This document shows positions 1 to 9,068 of a stretch of 20,298 nt of DNA, piece after piece. This DNA comes from Asterionellopsis glacialis (taxonomy: Eukaryota > Bacillariophyta > Plagiogrammaphyceae > Rhaphoneidales > Asterionellopsidaceae). The stretch is taken from NCBI GenBank assembly GCA_014885115.2, contig WKLE02006686.1, forward strand, positions 1 through 20,298, written 5' to 3'. Below the pieces are notes generated by a model. It was not told the DNA's origin and did no database searches. It worked only from the letters and a program-made list of their open reading frames with translations. The first letter of the stretch is position 1. Each line of letters begins with the position of its first letter. Made by a program: the position numbers and the translations under genes.

Positions 1-373
1 TTTTTTTCCCTCGTTGGTGACGACAGTTCATAGTCGTCGCCAAAGATCGTGTATCGTGTCTGAGAGACTCATGTTAGGAGAAGACACAACTCAGACATCA
101 CTGGACTCCATTCCATTTTCACTTTCTCAAATTTTTTTTTGTTTCTTATTAACAACAAGAAGAAGAATAAAAATTGACCGTAACGATAAAGTGTAAAGAA
201 CAACGCACAAAAAAATCATATAGTTCTACATTAATTCTTCTATCCGTCGAGTTCTCATTTAAAAAAAAACTCTCTAGCAAACCAACAGCAGCAATAACAG
301 CGAACGAGCTATAGAACGATAGAACCATACGTGCAGTACAGTATAGTACAGACAGTTGTCTTGATCTACCGAC
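1..373. other. Upstream region of the F-box/LON gene
   Basis: This stretch holds no convincing coding sequence. It is T- and A-rich and leads into the ATG at 374, so it probably contains the promoter and 5' untranslated region of that gene. Just before the start, around 330-353, there is a small cluster with two GTAC cores (CAGTACAG and TAGTACAG), echoing the GTAC clusters elsewhere in the window. No TATA box or RNA gene could be recognised. Confidence 0.5.
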
Positions 374-3301
374 ATGATGATGGACGATGGCAACAATAAT
401 AGCCATAATGATAGCAATGACAATGACAATGTCAATCATGTAGAATCATCATTAAACATTTTGAATTTGTCAAATGTAGATACAGCCTCCGAGGAATTTG
501 AAGACGAACATAGTTCCAATCACAGTCATTTTTTATCTCTTTCTGAAATTGATGAAAATGAGAGTCATCAAGATGACAACGACAGCGACCAAGGAGAAGA
601 AGAGCAAGACCAACCGCAACGACCGCAACAACCCCAAATACTGGCACGTATGGTAACCGCGTCTGAATCTGATTTAGGAAACAGCATCAATGGCAACAAT
701 GAAGATCACAATGAGGACGCATCCAATGAAAATCATCAAGAGAGTTCTATAGATGACGATAACGACGATAATGATGCTAGCATGCCACCCTTGATTGATA
801 ATGACGTTGTGAACGGACAATTACAAGAAACAGATAACAACAATACCGGTGTTGTATCAGATGAACAAGATAGCGATAATGACAGTTTGCCACTTTTGAT
901 GCAACAAGTGCAACGAGAATATGCTTCATCTGATGAGGAGGAGAATAGCAATGATGGCAGTTTGCCACGTTTGGAACAACGAAACCATGTTTCTGATGAT
1001 GACAATGACAATGACAATGATGATAGTGATTACTTTACAGGTAATTCCGTCCTTTCCAATACCACTAATGGTGATAATGGTGATAACAGTAGCAGCAATG
1101 ACGACGACGACTCTGATTCTAAATCTGATTCGGATATGAGTATGCCACCCTTAGAAAATCGTCCAGATTCAGAATCAGAATCTGATTCCGATTCCGATTC
1201 CAGTTCCGATTATTCTTATTACAATGGACGTTGGATCAAAAAATGGAAATTATCGATACAAACCTTTCCACAATTTCAACAATTATCAGAGGATTTAATG
1301 ATTCATGTATTGAGTTTTATTGCCGATGGACCTTTTGAATGTGATTTTGATGCACCTTTGGACTCCCGTCGCAAGACTGCTCACAAGGCGCATGGCGATT
1401 TGTTTCGTGAAAATGGTATTTTACCCACAAGTACTCTTACTACTACATTACCCTACGTGTCAAATCAATTTTATTCTCTGGTCCACACATCTGCATCCAA
1501 CTATTTTTGGAAATTAGTCTTGCAGCGACTTGTCACTCAAGAATCGACAAGTTCCTTATGGAAACAAGGTGTACTGCAACACATTATGGGTCATGATCAT
1601 TACAATAAACAACAACAACGACGACAACGACAACATTCCAACAATCATGATCTAGACGAGAATGATGGTGCTGATGAGAATGACAAATTATCCATAAAAT
1701 CATGTTTGCAACTTTTGGAACAATTTTCATTTCATGACAACGACAACTACAACAGTGGCAACACCGATAACAACAATGACAATGATAACGATAGAGATCC
1801 TCAAGAGACATCATCAACAACAAACGGCAAGGATGACAAGATACCAACATGTCAGCCACAACACACTACCGCGACCACTGGCAACCACCACCAGCACAAC
1901 CACGACAGCGACATTATCATCAATCCCAATAAGTATCATCAACTATTTCAATCAATTGTGACAAATCATATTACATTTACAGCACCATGTTTTTATATGC
2001 CAAGTGAAATTAGAATGAATGAACCATTTGGATTACATTTCTTTGAACCAAGATATAGATTATTAATACAACGTGTCATGGAAGGTTTTCCACCCGAAGC
2101 TAAAAGGGGGGAGGAAATACATCCAATTCTTGTCAATAATGATAATGATGATACTGCTAATAATAATGATCTAGTCAATGACGACAATGATAATGATCCA
2201 CCATCACCACGATCCACCCAACAAGGACAACAACGACGACAAGAAGAAAAGCAACTACGATACCCTGAATTTGTCTATGCCTATACTTCACCCTTGGCAA
2301 AAGATAGTCCTGCGTGTATCGTCCGTGTCGAAACATGCATTGTTCATCCAGATGGGTCCGCCGATGTATCCTTGGTACCCAAATCGTATGTACGATTGGT
2401 AAACATTACAAGATTACCAAATACCCAAGGATTACGACAAGTAACATGTGTCCGTATGAATGACCATGAATCACAAACAGAAGAAGAATTAGCTCTAAGT
2501 CGACGAATCCAACGTCCACCTGAATTGGATTTATTGGAATTATTTGCGGAACGTGAATTACTACAACGTCATCCTCCTCATGACGGCGATGATGATGATG
2601 ATTTTCATCATCCTTTAGGAGGAGGGGGTGGCGGTGCTATGGATGTACCTGATTTGGGTGTTCGTGGTACTATACGAGCTATATTAGCCTATTTGGCAGA
2701 ACGCGCCGAACATGATGATGATGATGAAGAAGATGATGATGACGACGACGACGATGAAAGGGTCAATGAAGAAGAAGGAAATAGACGTAATAACGGAAAC
2801 GACGATGACGACGATGACGACGACGACGATGATGAAGAAGATGTAATGGAAACATTTATACGCGAAGATGCTCATCGTATGTTTGAAGGTTTACATAATG
2901 TATTTCAGGAAGAAGAAAATGATGAGGACTACGACGATGGCGACTTTCATGACGAGGATGATGAAATAGTCTTTGATGATGAAGAAGACGACGACGATAT
3001 GCCTCTTTTAGGAACAAGGAGTGCTAGAAGTCACGATGGTAATGGTAACAACAACAATCAGGAGGAGGACGAAGAAGAACCACGAGATGACAATAATGTT
3101 GCTGGTACTGGACACCGACACCAGCAAGGCACAATACATGTAGAAATTCGATCTATGAATGGTCATCTTCAAGCTAGACACGAATTGAATAATTTGAATG
3201 ATTTAGGTAATTTACGACATTTGATCCTTCGTCGCGGTGATAATGACGTCGATGATGATGACGGCGACGAATCGTCTCAGGAACCAACTCCGGTGGATTG
3301 A
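374..3301 (+). CDS. F-box-like and LON-N-like domain protein with long acidic disordered regions
   Basis: This single-exon gene encodes 975 residues and starts at three consecutive ATG codons. Residues 1-290 are disordered and rich in Asp, Asn, Ser and Glu. Around 302-320 is an F-box-like helix (LSEDLMIHVLSFIADG), followed near 360-387 by a Trp/Tyr-rich helix. At about 537-572 comes a segment resembling the start of a LON substrate-binding domain (PSEIRMNEPFGLHFFEPRYRLL). The second half of that domain lies at about 630-697, after an acidic insert (VETCIVHPDGSADVSLVPKSYVRL). The C-terminal third again has long Asp/Glu runs, and the tail is weakly hydrophobic (HELNNLNDLGNLRHLI). F-box proteins recruit substrates to SCF ubiquitin ligases, and LON-N domains bind substrates in several ligase adaptors, so a ubiquitin adaptor role is inferred. 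The acidic repeats are coding GAY/AAY trinucleotide expansions and may vary in length between alleles. Confidence 0.75.
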   Translation: MMMDDGNNNSHNDSNDNDNVNHVESSLNILNLSNVDTASEEFEDEHSSNHSHFLSLSEIDENESHQDDNDSDQGEEEQDQPQRPQQPQILARMVTASESDLGNSINGNNEDHNEDASNENHQESSIDDDNDDNDASMPPLIDNDVVNGQLQETDNNNTGVVSDEQDSDNDSLPLLMQQVQREYASSDEEENSNDGSLPRLEQRNHVSDDDNDNDNDDSDYFTGNSVLSNTTNGDNGDNSSSNDDDDSDSKSDSDMSMPPLENRPDSESESDSDSDSSSDYSYYNGRWIKKWKLSIQTFPQFQQLSEDLMIHVLSFIADGPFECDFDAPLDSRRKTAHKAHGDLFRENGILPTSTLTTTLPYVSNQFYSLVHTSASNYFWKLVLQRLVTQESTSSLWKQGVLQHIMGHDHYNKQQQRRQRQHSNNHDLDENDGADENDKLSIKSCLQLLEQFSFHDNDNYNSGNTDNNNDNDNDRDPQETSSTTNGKDDKIPTCQPQHTTATTGNHHQHNHDSDIIINPNKYHQLFQSIVTNHITFTAPCFYMPSEIRMNEPFGLHFFEPRYRLLIQRVMEGFPPEAKRGEEIHPILVNNDNDDTANNNDLVNDDNDNDPPSPRSTQQGQQRRQEEKQLRYPEFVYAYTSPLAKDSPACIVRVETCIVHPDGSADVSLVPKSYVRLVNITRLPNTQGLRQVTCVRMNDHESQTEEELALSRRIQRPPELDLLELFAERELLQRHPPHDGDDDDDFHHPLGGGGGGAMDVPDLGVRGTIRAILAYLAERAEHDDDDEEDDDDDDDDERVNEEEGNRRNNGNDDDDDDDDDDDEEDVMETFIREDAHRMFEGLHNVFQEEENDEDYDDGDFHDEDDEIVFDDEEDDDDMPLLGTRSARSHDGNGNNNNQEEDEEEPRDDNNVAGTGHRHQQGTIHVEIRSMNGHLQARHELNNLNDLGNLRHLILRRGDNDVDDDDGDESSQEPTPVD

Positions 3302-3675
3302 TCGGCATCTGATCATATCTCACCCTATCGACGACTTTGAATTTGTATATATACCAACAAATCATACTTACTCTCATGTTCCGCATGTATAATATATTAT
3401 AACACGAATATCACCTTTTAGACTATCAATTTACCTATAACTATTTATTTTCTTCCCTTCTTTGGGTTTTCAGAGTTGTACATAAACTTCAAGACGTTCT
3501 AGAGACAAAAATGACAAGGTGAGTTTTTGAAAAAGGAGTTTGTCGCAAAACGCTGTCTTAATGAGACTTTGGAATGTACGAATCTATTAGAATCAGAGAA
3601 TTGTTTTATTAAATACCACGTTACTGGTCTGAGATATTTTTATTGGTATATCCATTGGGTGAATATGAACTCTTT
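3302..3675. other. Convergent intergenic region
   Basis: This gap separates the 3' ends of two convergent genes. It is AT-rich and must hold both 3' untranslated regions and transcript ends. A short open frame beginning at 3527 runs into the antisense of the next gene and has no coding character. I see no hairpin, RNA gene or repeat that stands out. Confidence 0.5.
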
Positions 3676-4164
3676 TTACTCTTCTTCTTCTTCGTCATCA
3701 AAATCATCATCATCGTCGTCGTCGTCATCATCTGCAATAACCATTTGTCCTGTTTGCATAGCTCTCCAATATTCATATGAATCATTTTTATTATTCATAT
3801 AGATATACACTGATGTACCTAAAAATAATGTAATTGCAAAAATTGGTGCAAATTTTCTTGCACCTGTACGAGGTGGTGGTGGTGGAGGTGATTTCGCAAT
3901 CGGTGGTAATGGACCATTCGCATTGTAATCGACACGTCGTAATCCACCAAATTCTGCAGAGGCGTTGGTTGATTTTTTAGATGATTGGATAGCACTGCTT
4001 TTCACAACTCTTCTTCGACGTCTACTAGTGCCACCAGCTGCTGATACTCCATGTTTTCCTCTCGTAGTAGATGAAATCATATTCCGTGCTTGTTGTGCAT
4101 TTTGTTCTGCGAAAAGTAAAAATTTTGTTGCCGTTTCACGGCCTAATTGAACAAATCTATTCAT
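3676..4164 (-). CDS. Small single-span membrane protein with acidic C-terminal tail, function unknown
   Basis: The gene encodes 162 residues in one exon. The N-terminal ~30 residues are an amphipathic helix (MNRFVQLGRETATKFLLFAE), which could be a mitochondrial presequence. A basic patch of Arg residues follows (about 48-52), then a proline run (about 93-98) and one transmembrane helix at about 104-123 (KFAPIFAITLFLGTSVYIYM). After it comes the short motif YEYWRAMQTGQ at 130-140 and a tail of almost pure Asp and Glu (145-162). The arrangement suggests a tail facing away from a basic membrane-proximal side, possibly in an organelle membrane. I do not recognise the family. It converges on the F-box/LON gene and diverges from the hemoglobin gene. 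Coding is supported by the clear amino-acid architecture rather than by homology. Confidence 0.65.
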   Translation of the reverse strand: MNRFVQLGRETATKFLLFAEQNAQQARNMISSTTRGKHGVSAAGGTSRRRRRVVKSSAIQSSKKSTNASAEFGGLRRVDYNANGPLPPIAKSPPPPPPRTGARKFAPIFAITLFLGTSVYIYMNNKNDSYEYWRAMQTGQMVIADDDDDDDDDDFDDEEEEE

Positions 4165-4893
4165 TTTTTTAAAAAAAGTAATGTGTGTATAAAATGTGTG
4201 GATTCTTCCTCAAAGATTCAATTTGTTTTTCAAGACACCCCTTGTTTTAGAGTCTCTTTCAGAAGAAAGATTCGAACCGAGAAGTTCCTCTTCCGATCTT
4301 TTTCAATTAGTTGTAACTTCTTTACCGGAATACGGAAGAAATATCTATAGTGCTTTGTCTTACAAATACAGATAGATAAAATGCCGCAACTGATACACAC
4401 AAGAGTTGACACACACCGACGACTGCAAAAATGCGATAAACTGTGGTCGGGAAGATTATTATTTGATATATTGTATGAGTCACGATGTTGCTGTAGAAGA
4501 AAGGAAAGAGAAAGATTCCCGGCTCGTCGCCTTCTTTTTCCATGCAATTATCTCTCGAAACCTCGGACCCAAAAAATGAGGGATGATTGGTTGGTGCAAA
4601 GTCTGGTCTTCGCTCGCCAACTGTAATGTATTTAACGTCTATTTACCGGATACCGCAACAACATTTTGGTGGGCACCTCCGGGCGTTTTTCTTAGATTCT
4701 GTCTTGACTCTTTCTTCTGTGTTGTTTGCGGAAACAAAGTAACTTTTTCCGGAAGAAACAGAGAAATGGCGATAGAAATTATATGATTCTCGTTGACGAC
4801 AGTTTGAGAGAAGTCCTCCTGCTGCACCCTCATCGGACATCATTTATATCGGACCTTTCAAGATTATCTATATATGGTAGTATATGTTGAATC
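4165..4893. promoter_or_regulatory. Divergent intergenic region between the small membrane protein and hemoglobin genes
   Basis: This 729-bp gap lies between two divergent starts, at 4164 (-) and 4894 (+), and should contain both promoters. Short open frames occur on both strands (for example 4230-4547 on the minus strand), but they lack recognisable domains or consistent codon use. A string resembling a tRNA T-loop near 4270 does not pair into an arm. An AT-rich run (TATATATGG) lies about 20 nt before the hemoglobin ATG. No specific regulatory motif is claimed. Confidence 0.45.
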
Positions 4894-5860
4894 ATGTCAA
4901 AACAAGAATTACAAGCTGCAGCATTGAAGCATGGTGGTGTCAGTTATGAAGAATCTCTCCTGGCTGCAAAATTGCAACCATCCATTTACGAACGAATTGG
5001 AAAGGAAGATGGATTTTTAAAGCTTTCACAATTATTTTATAATAGAGTATATGACGATACCGAAAATCCATGGTTTGTCAATATATTTTCTAGTAGTACC
5101 AAATCAGGTGCTATTGATAATCAGGTAAGTAATGTAGGCAAATCAAAATGTACAGGTAGTCTACTATAATATTGATACACACAACATAATAAAGTGAAAG
5201 ATTGCGCTTGACAAATACGTCAAAGTAAAAATCGGAACCTGCATTTTGCTCACATTATTCATCGATGTTTGTTTCTCTTTCCCCAAAAATATTGTGACTA
5301 TCTTTCAGTATCGTTTTCTTGTACAAACATTTGGTGGACCAGCTTTATACAGGTAAACAAGATGAATGAATTGACATGAACGTTTTCAAAAAGTTTTGCA
5401 CACCCTCTACTATTTTATCTAACTCAATCTCATCCTTTATACACACGTTCTTGGTTTCTCAAGGGAAAAGAAGGGTAAATACACAAGATTAGCAGGTAAG
5501 ATGCAAAATTTCAAAAGTTTCCTTTCTTCCTCACAATGTCTCCAAACATACCTTACTAACAAAGCTTCATTTCTTCCATTTATCATTTGACTTTGGGTTG
5601 TTCTGCACATGATGATGACATGCGTACGTGTAGGGAGACATGCTAACTTCAATATTGGTCATAGATCTGCATCACATTGGGTAGAACATATGAAACAAGC
5701 CATAGAAGACCACGACGTGCTTTGTAAGGATGAAGAAGCTAAAAAACATCTGACACATTACTTTACCTATACAGCTCATTATATTGTTGCAGCACGGGAA
5801 TATATGAGAGATGATCAACTTAGTGGAGGTACACAATTAGATCCAGGACAAAATTGGTAG
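4894..5860 (+). CDS. Group 2 (plant GLB3-type) truncated hemoglobin
   Basis: Four exons (4894-5124, 5309-5352, 5464-5495, 5634-5860) join in frame across GT-AG introns to give 177 residues. The two middle exons are only 44 and 32 nt. The product has the 2-on-2 globin signature of group 2: Tyr at helix B10 in FYNRVYDD (Tyr49), the stretch AIDNQYRFLVQTFGGPALY (74-91), proximal His F8 in GRHANF (His105) and Trp G8 in SASHW (Trp118). The run from FYNRVYDD through GRHANF closely follows plant GLB3 proteins. Such proteins bind O2 and NO and are linked to NO detoxification or redox signalling. No targeting signal is visible, so it is probably cytosolic. The stop TAG overlaps a GTAGGT string that could be a splice donor, so a longer C-terminus is possible but less likely. 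Confidence 0.9.
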
Positions 5861-6827
5861 GTAGTTTTATAGTTTCTTAAAGGGTGGCGTGACATGGATT
5901 AACTGACAATAGGAGACTGAGCAGTTCTTTGGAACGGCATTGACATTTTAGCGATAATACGTGTAGCATCAAACACATTTTAGTGCATTCAAGATAAAGT
6001 TCAAGAAGGATTAGAATCAAGTTGTCATATTACAACACAAGTGTGCGGGCAGTTATAGTCGTTGTTGCTCTGGCACTTTCCTGGGCCAGAACATGCGAGG
6101 TAACCATTTCACTTGTAACAAGTTTTGTGCAAGCGGCTGTGTTTTTTAATATTTCAGAAAATTTCAACTTAATGATTGTGATGCATTTGTGAAACTTTAA
6201 ACTTCAAAGAGCCCCATGACCATGAAAAGTCAAACGATCGTCATCGCGAAGTGATGTTTTGCCTTCTCTCCAAAATATCTCTAGAAATTTCGACTATGTC
6301 TTTTTCCCTGCCTTCATGTATTTGGTACCTGCCTTCATGTATTTGGTATTGTGACAATGCTTTCATTTTTTCTGCTCTTATTAAGTGTGAAGAGTGTGAA
6401 GCGAAGAAGAGAAATAGAAGACTCTTTACGGAGAGCTGCCACAGTGTCAACACAATCAAAACACTACCTTCACTTGTTGATTTTCTGAGTCGTGAGTTTG
6501 TCTCAGACATGCTGTGGGTTTGACTTTGTGATTTGCTCCTCGAACCACTCGACCTCCGTCTGTCATTCAATGCGGCGCGACTTCAAGTACGTGGCGATCC
6601 GGGGTCGTGCTGGCTTTTCTGTCTTCGATGATTTTCTGGGCTGTCGAACTTGATAAACGCGCGTCTTGTCGGCTTGTTGGTGATGATAACAATCTGACCT
6701 CCAACCTGGTCCAGTTTCAAAACTTTGTTTTTGTTGGGTTGTGTCGACTGAAGAGCTTTTGAGCACCTTCATTCATCTCTAACAGAGCACCACAGTCGCT
6801 ATCGTTGTAGCGATAACCAAACCAGCA
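5861..6827. other. Intergenic region between hemoglobin and the FNR fusion gene
   Basis: No gene is well supported here. The first part is presumably the hemoglobin 3' untranslated region and the last part the promoter and 5' leader of the FNR fusion. Two minus-strand open frames (6241-6570, 109 codons; 6563-6772, 69 codons) exist. The first contains one hydrophobic stretch and a duplicated YQIHEGR encoded by a 21-bp tandem repeat. Neither resembles a known family, so they are treated as unproven. The segment from about 6570 to 6720 is locally GC-richer than its surroundings. Confidence 0.4.
6307..6348. repeat. Perfect 21-bp tandem duplication
   Basis: Two identical, directly adjacent 21-bp copies occupy 6307-6327 and 6328-6348 (unit begins CCTGCCTTCATG and ends TTTGGTA). 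The unit length is a multiple of three and duplicates seven codons of an unproven minus-strand open frame. It looks like a recent slippage or duplication event. Confidence 0.9.
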
Positions 6828-8915
6828 ATGGTCCGGTTACTTTCAGTTTTTGCCATCTTGGCAAGCTTACAGTTTTCCTCTGCATTTTCACCCACACGAT
6901 CCTTCACGTACGTCTTTTTTACAAATTGAAAAATTATGATGTTCCTTGTTCATTTGAGTTTGTCAATTTATGCTAACAACAATCCATGATTGTCATTACT
7001 TGTACTACCACAGAGCCAGGCCTCATGTGGCTGTCACTCCCGCCCAGGTTTCTGTTCCTAGCAAGCCCAGTGTTAAATCTTCTGGTCTTTACATGAAAAG
7101 TGCAAATGCTGTAGAATCAAATAAGCAGTTTTCAAAGAAAAGAATGGCCGTCAAGGTAGGTGTAACAAAAAAATGACGATAAAAAAGATATCGTTTTTTA
7201 CTCTTTGATAAGGTGAAAACTTATTTCTTGTAATTCATTTCCATTTTTTTTATTCAAATCCAAAGATCTTTGGTCGTGCATGTGCAGCTTTTGCTGCTTT
7301 GGCCATGGTTACTACTGCACCAGCATTTGCAGCCAAATCATCGGCAGCTGTTGTCCCTGTCGAAGAACATTTGCACGTGGGACAAAAGGTGGCTAAATTC
7401 TTTCAAAAATTTGGACTTCCTGATGTTGCTGTTTTGGGACTCATTTCAGCCATGCCTGTTATTGAACTTCGTGGAGCCGTTCCAGTTGGATTTTGGATGG
7501 GATTACCTATTACTACTGTCCTTCCTGCCTGTGTGCTGGGGAATATGCTCCCCATTGTCCCACTTCTCTTTTTGCTTCGCAATGAGAAACTGAAAAAGCT
7601 TATGAAACCCATTCTTGATCGCGCTGAAAAGAAAACTGCCGAACTTGGAATGAGCTCCGAAGATAAACAATGGGCTTCCTTGGCTGCATTTGTTGGTATT
7701 CCTCTCCCCGGAACTGGAGCTTGGACTGGTGCTATGGGTGCCTTTTTGTTGGGAATGCCCATCAATGTGGCTCTTTCCTCTATTTTCACTGGTGTCGTTT
7801 CTGCTGGAGTTATCATGTCAGCAATTACCCTTGCCGGCAAGAAGGGTGGAATCGCGGCCTTGGCACTACTTGCTATCATTACTGGACAGGAGTTTTTGAA
7901 GGGAGAGAAAGATGTCGAGACCGAAGCGACGGTCGAGATTGAAGCTAAGGTTGAGACTGAAGCAAAGGTTGAGACCAAGAGTGATGAAAAGAAGGCTCAA
8001 GACTTCCTTGAGGCTGAACCCTACTGGGACCAATCTGCTGTTCCTGTCAATGTTTACAAGAACAAAGCCCCCTTCACTGGAAAGGTTGTTTCCACTAAGC
8101 GTATTGTGGGACCCAAGGCTACTGGTGAGACATGCCACATCGTTATTGACCACAAGGGCGATTTTCCGTACTGGGAGGGTCAATCTTGGGGTGTCATCCC
8201 CCCTGGTATTAACGAAAAGAACGGAAAGCCCCATTCTGTTCGTCTTTACTCGATTGCCTCTTCCCGTTACGGCGATGATATGACTGGAAACACTGGATCT
8301 CTCTGTGTTCGTCGTGCCACCTACTGGTGTCCCGAACTCAAGGCTGATGACCCAGCCAAGAAGGGTATCTGCTCCAACTTCCTTTGTGATACCCAACCTG
8401 GTGATGAAGTTCAAATGACTGGACCCGCCGGTAAGGTTATGCTCATGCCTGAGGAGGACCCTGCTACTGATTACATTATGGTTGCTACTGGTACTGGTAT
8501 TGCCCCCTACCGTGGCTTCATTCGTCGTCTTTTTGCTGAAGACACCCCCGCCGCTCGTGCTTACAAGGGCCAAGCTTGGTTGTTCCTTGGTGTTGCCAAC
8601 AGTGATGCTCTTCTTTATGATGATGAATTCCAAGAGGCCGCTGAGAAGGGTCTCCGTATTGACTACGCTCTTTCTCGTGAACAAGAAAACAAGAAGGGTG
8701 GTAAGATGTACATCCAAGATAAGGTGGAGGAATACGCCGATGAAGTCTTCGAGAAGCTGGAGAATGGTGCACACATTTACTTCTGTGGTTTGAAGGGAAT
8801 GATGCCTGGTATCCAAGATATGCTTAAGGAAGTTGCTGCCGGTAAGGGACTTGATTATGACGAATGGATCAAGGCTCTCAAGAAGAAGGGACAGTGGCAC
8901 GTTGAGGTGTACTAA
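6828..8915 (+). CDS. Plastid-targeted fusion: Sm_multidrug_ex (COG2426) membrane domain plus ferredoxin-NADP+ reductase
   Basis: Three exons (6828-6907, 7014-7155, 7266-8915) give 623 residues. Residues 1-20 are a signal peptide ending SSA|FSP, the diatom-type plastid signal, followed by a basic Ser-rich transit region to about 74. Residues 79-96 are a hydrophobic Ala-rich segment ending APAFA|AK, like a thylakoid transfer signal. Residues 125-285 match the Sm_multidrug_ex family, with ELRGAVPVG (141-148) and [11 protein letters not shown] (220-230) and several membrane helices. A charged 6-residue repeat linker (291-314) leads into a full plant-type FNR. It has RLYSIAS (FAD, 400-406), CSNFLC (443-448), [10 protein letters not shown] (NADP, 483-492), Ser544/Arg545 and Tyr556 for the 2'-phosphate, CGLKGM (581-586) and the C-terminal Tyr623 of WHVEVY. 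FNR transfers electrons from ferredoxin to NADP+. No Met lies between residue 258 and the FAD domain, so FNR cannot start separately. The fusion architecture is seen directly; transport by the membrane domain is only inferred from its family. Confidence 0.92.
7914..7985 (+). repeat. Coding 18-bp tandem repeat in the linker of the FNR fusion
   Basis: Four consecutive 18-bp units (starting at 7914, 7932, 7950 and 7968) encode [18 protein letters not shown] and VETKSD. Units two and three are closest to each other. The repeat forms a highly charged, probably helical or extended spacer between the last membrane helix and the FNR domain. The decay is mainly at silent sites and at the outer units. 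Confidence 0.85.
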
Positions 8916-9068
8916 GATAGGGATACAAAATCTTAGCACACATTGAAAACTTTTCATGTACTTCACGAACTCGAGATTGGCAATAGCTATAGTGTTTTCT
9001 TTCAAATGCGAACAACGAATGCCTTTCAAGCTTATTTATTAGATTTACTTTGGTCAGGGATTAACTAT

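Noticed and set aside
2700..2850. GAY microsatellite-like runs as independent repeats
   Set aside because: They are in frame and encode the Asp-rich parts of the F-box/LON protein, so they are described with that gene.
4255..4290. Possible tRNA on the minus strand from a GGTTCGAATCT string
   Set aside because: The bases flanking the T-loop do not pair into a five-base stem, and no anticodon or acceptor stem can be drawn around it.
6241..6772. Two overlapping minus-strand open frames of 109 and 69 codons
   Set aside because: No homology, no plausible splice joining was evident, and the region is needed as the upstream region of the FNR fusion gene. Kept only as a note.
7866..9029. 387-codon open frame antisense to the FNR domain
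   Set aside because: It is the mirror of a strongly codon-biased gene that avoids TTA, CTA and TCA codons, which removes antisense stops. Its translation has no domain and is Ser/Leu/Val/Thr-rich as expected for a shadow frame.
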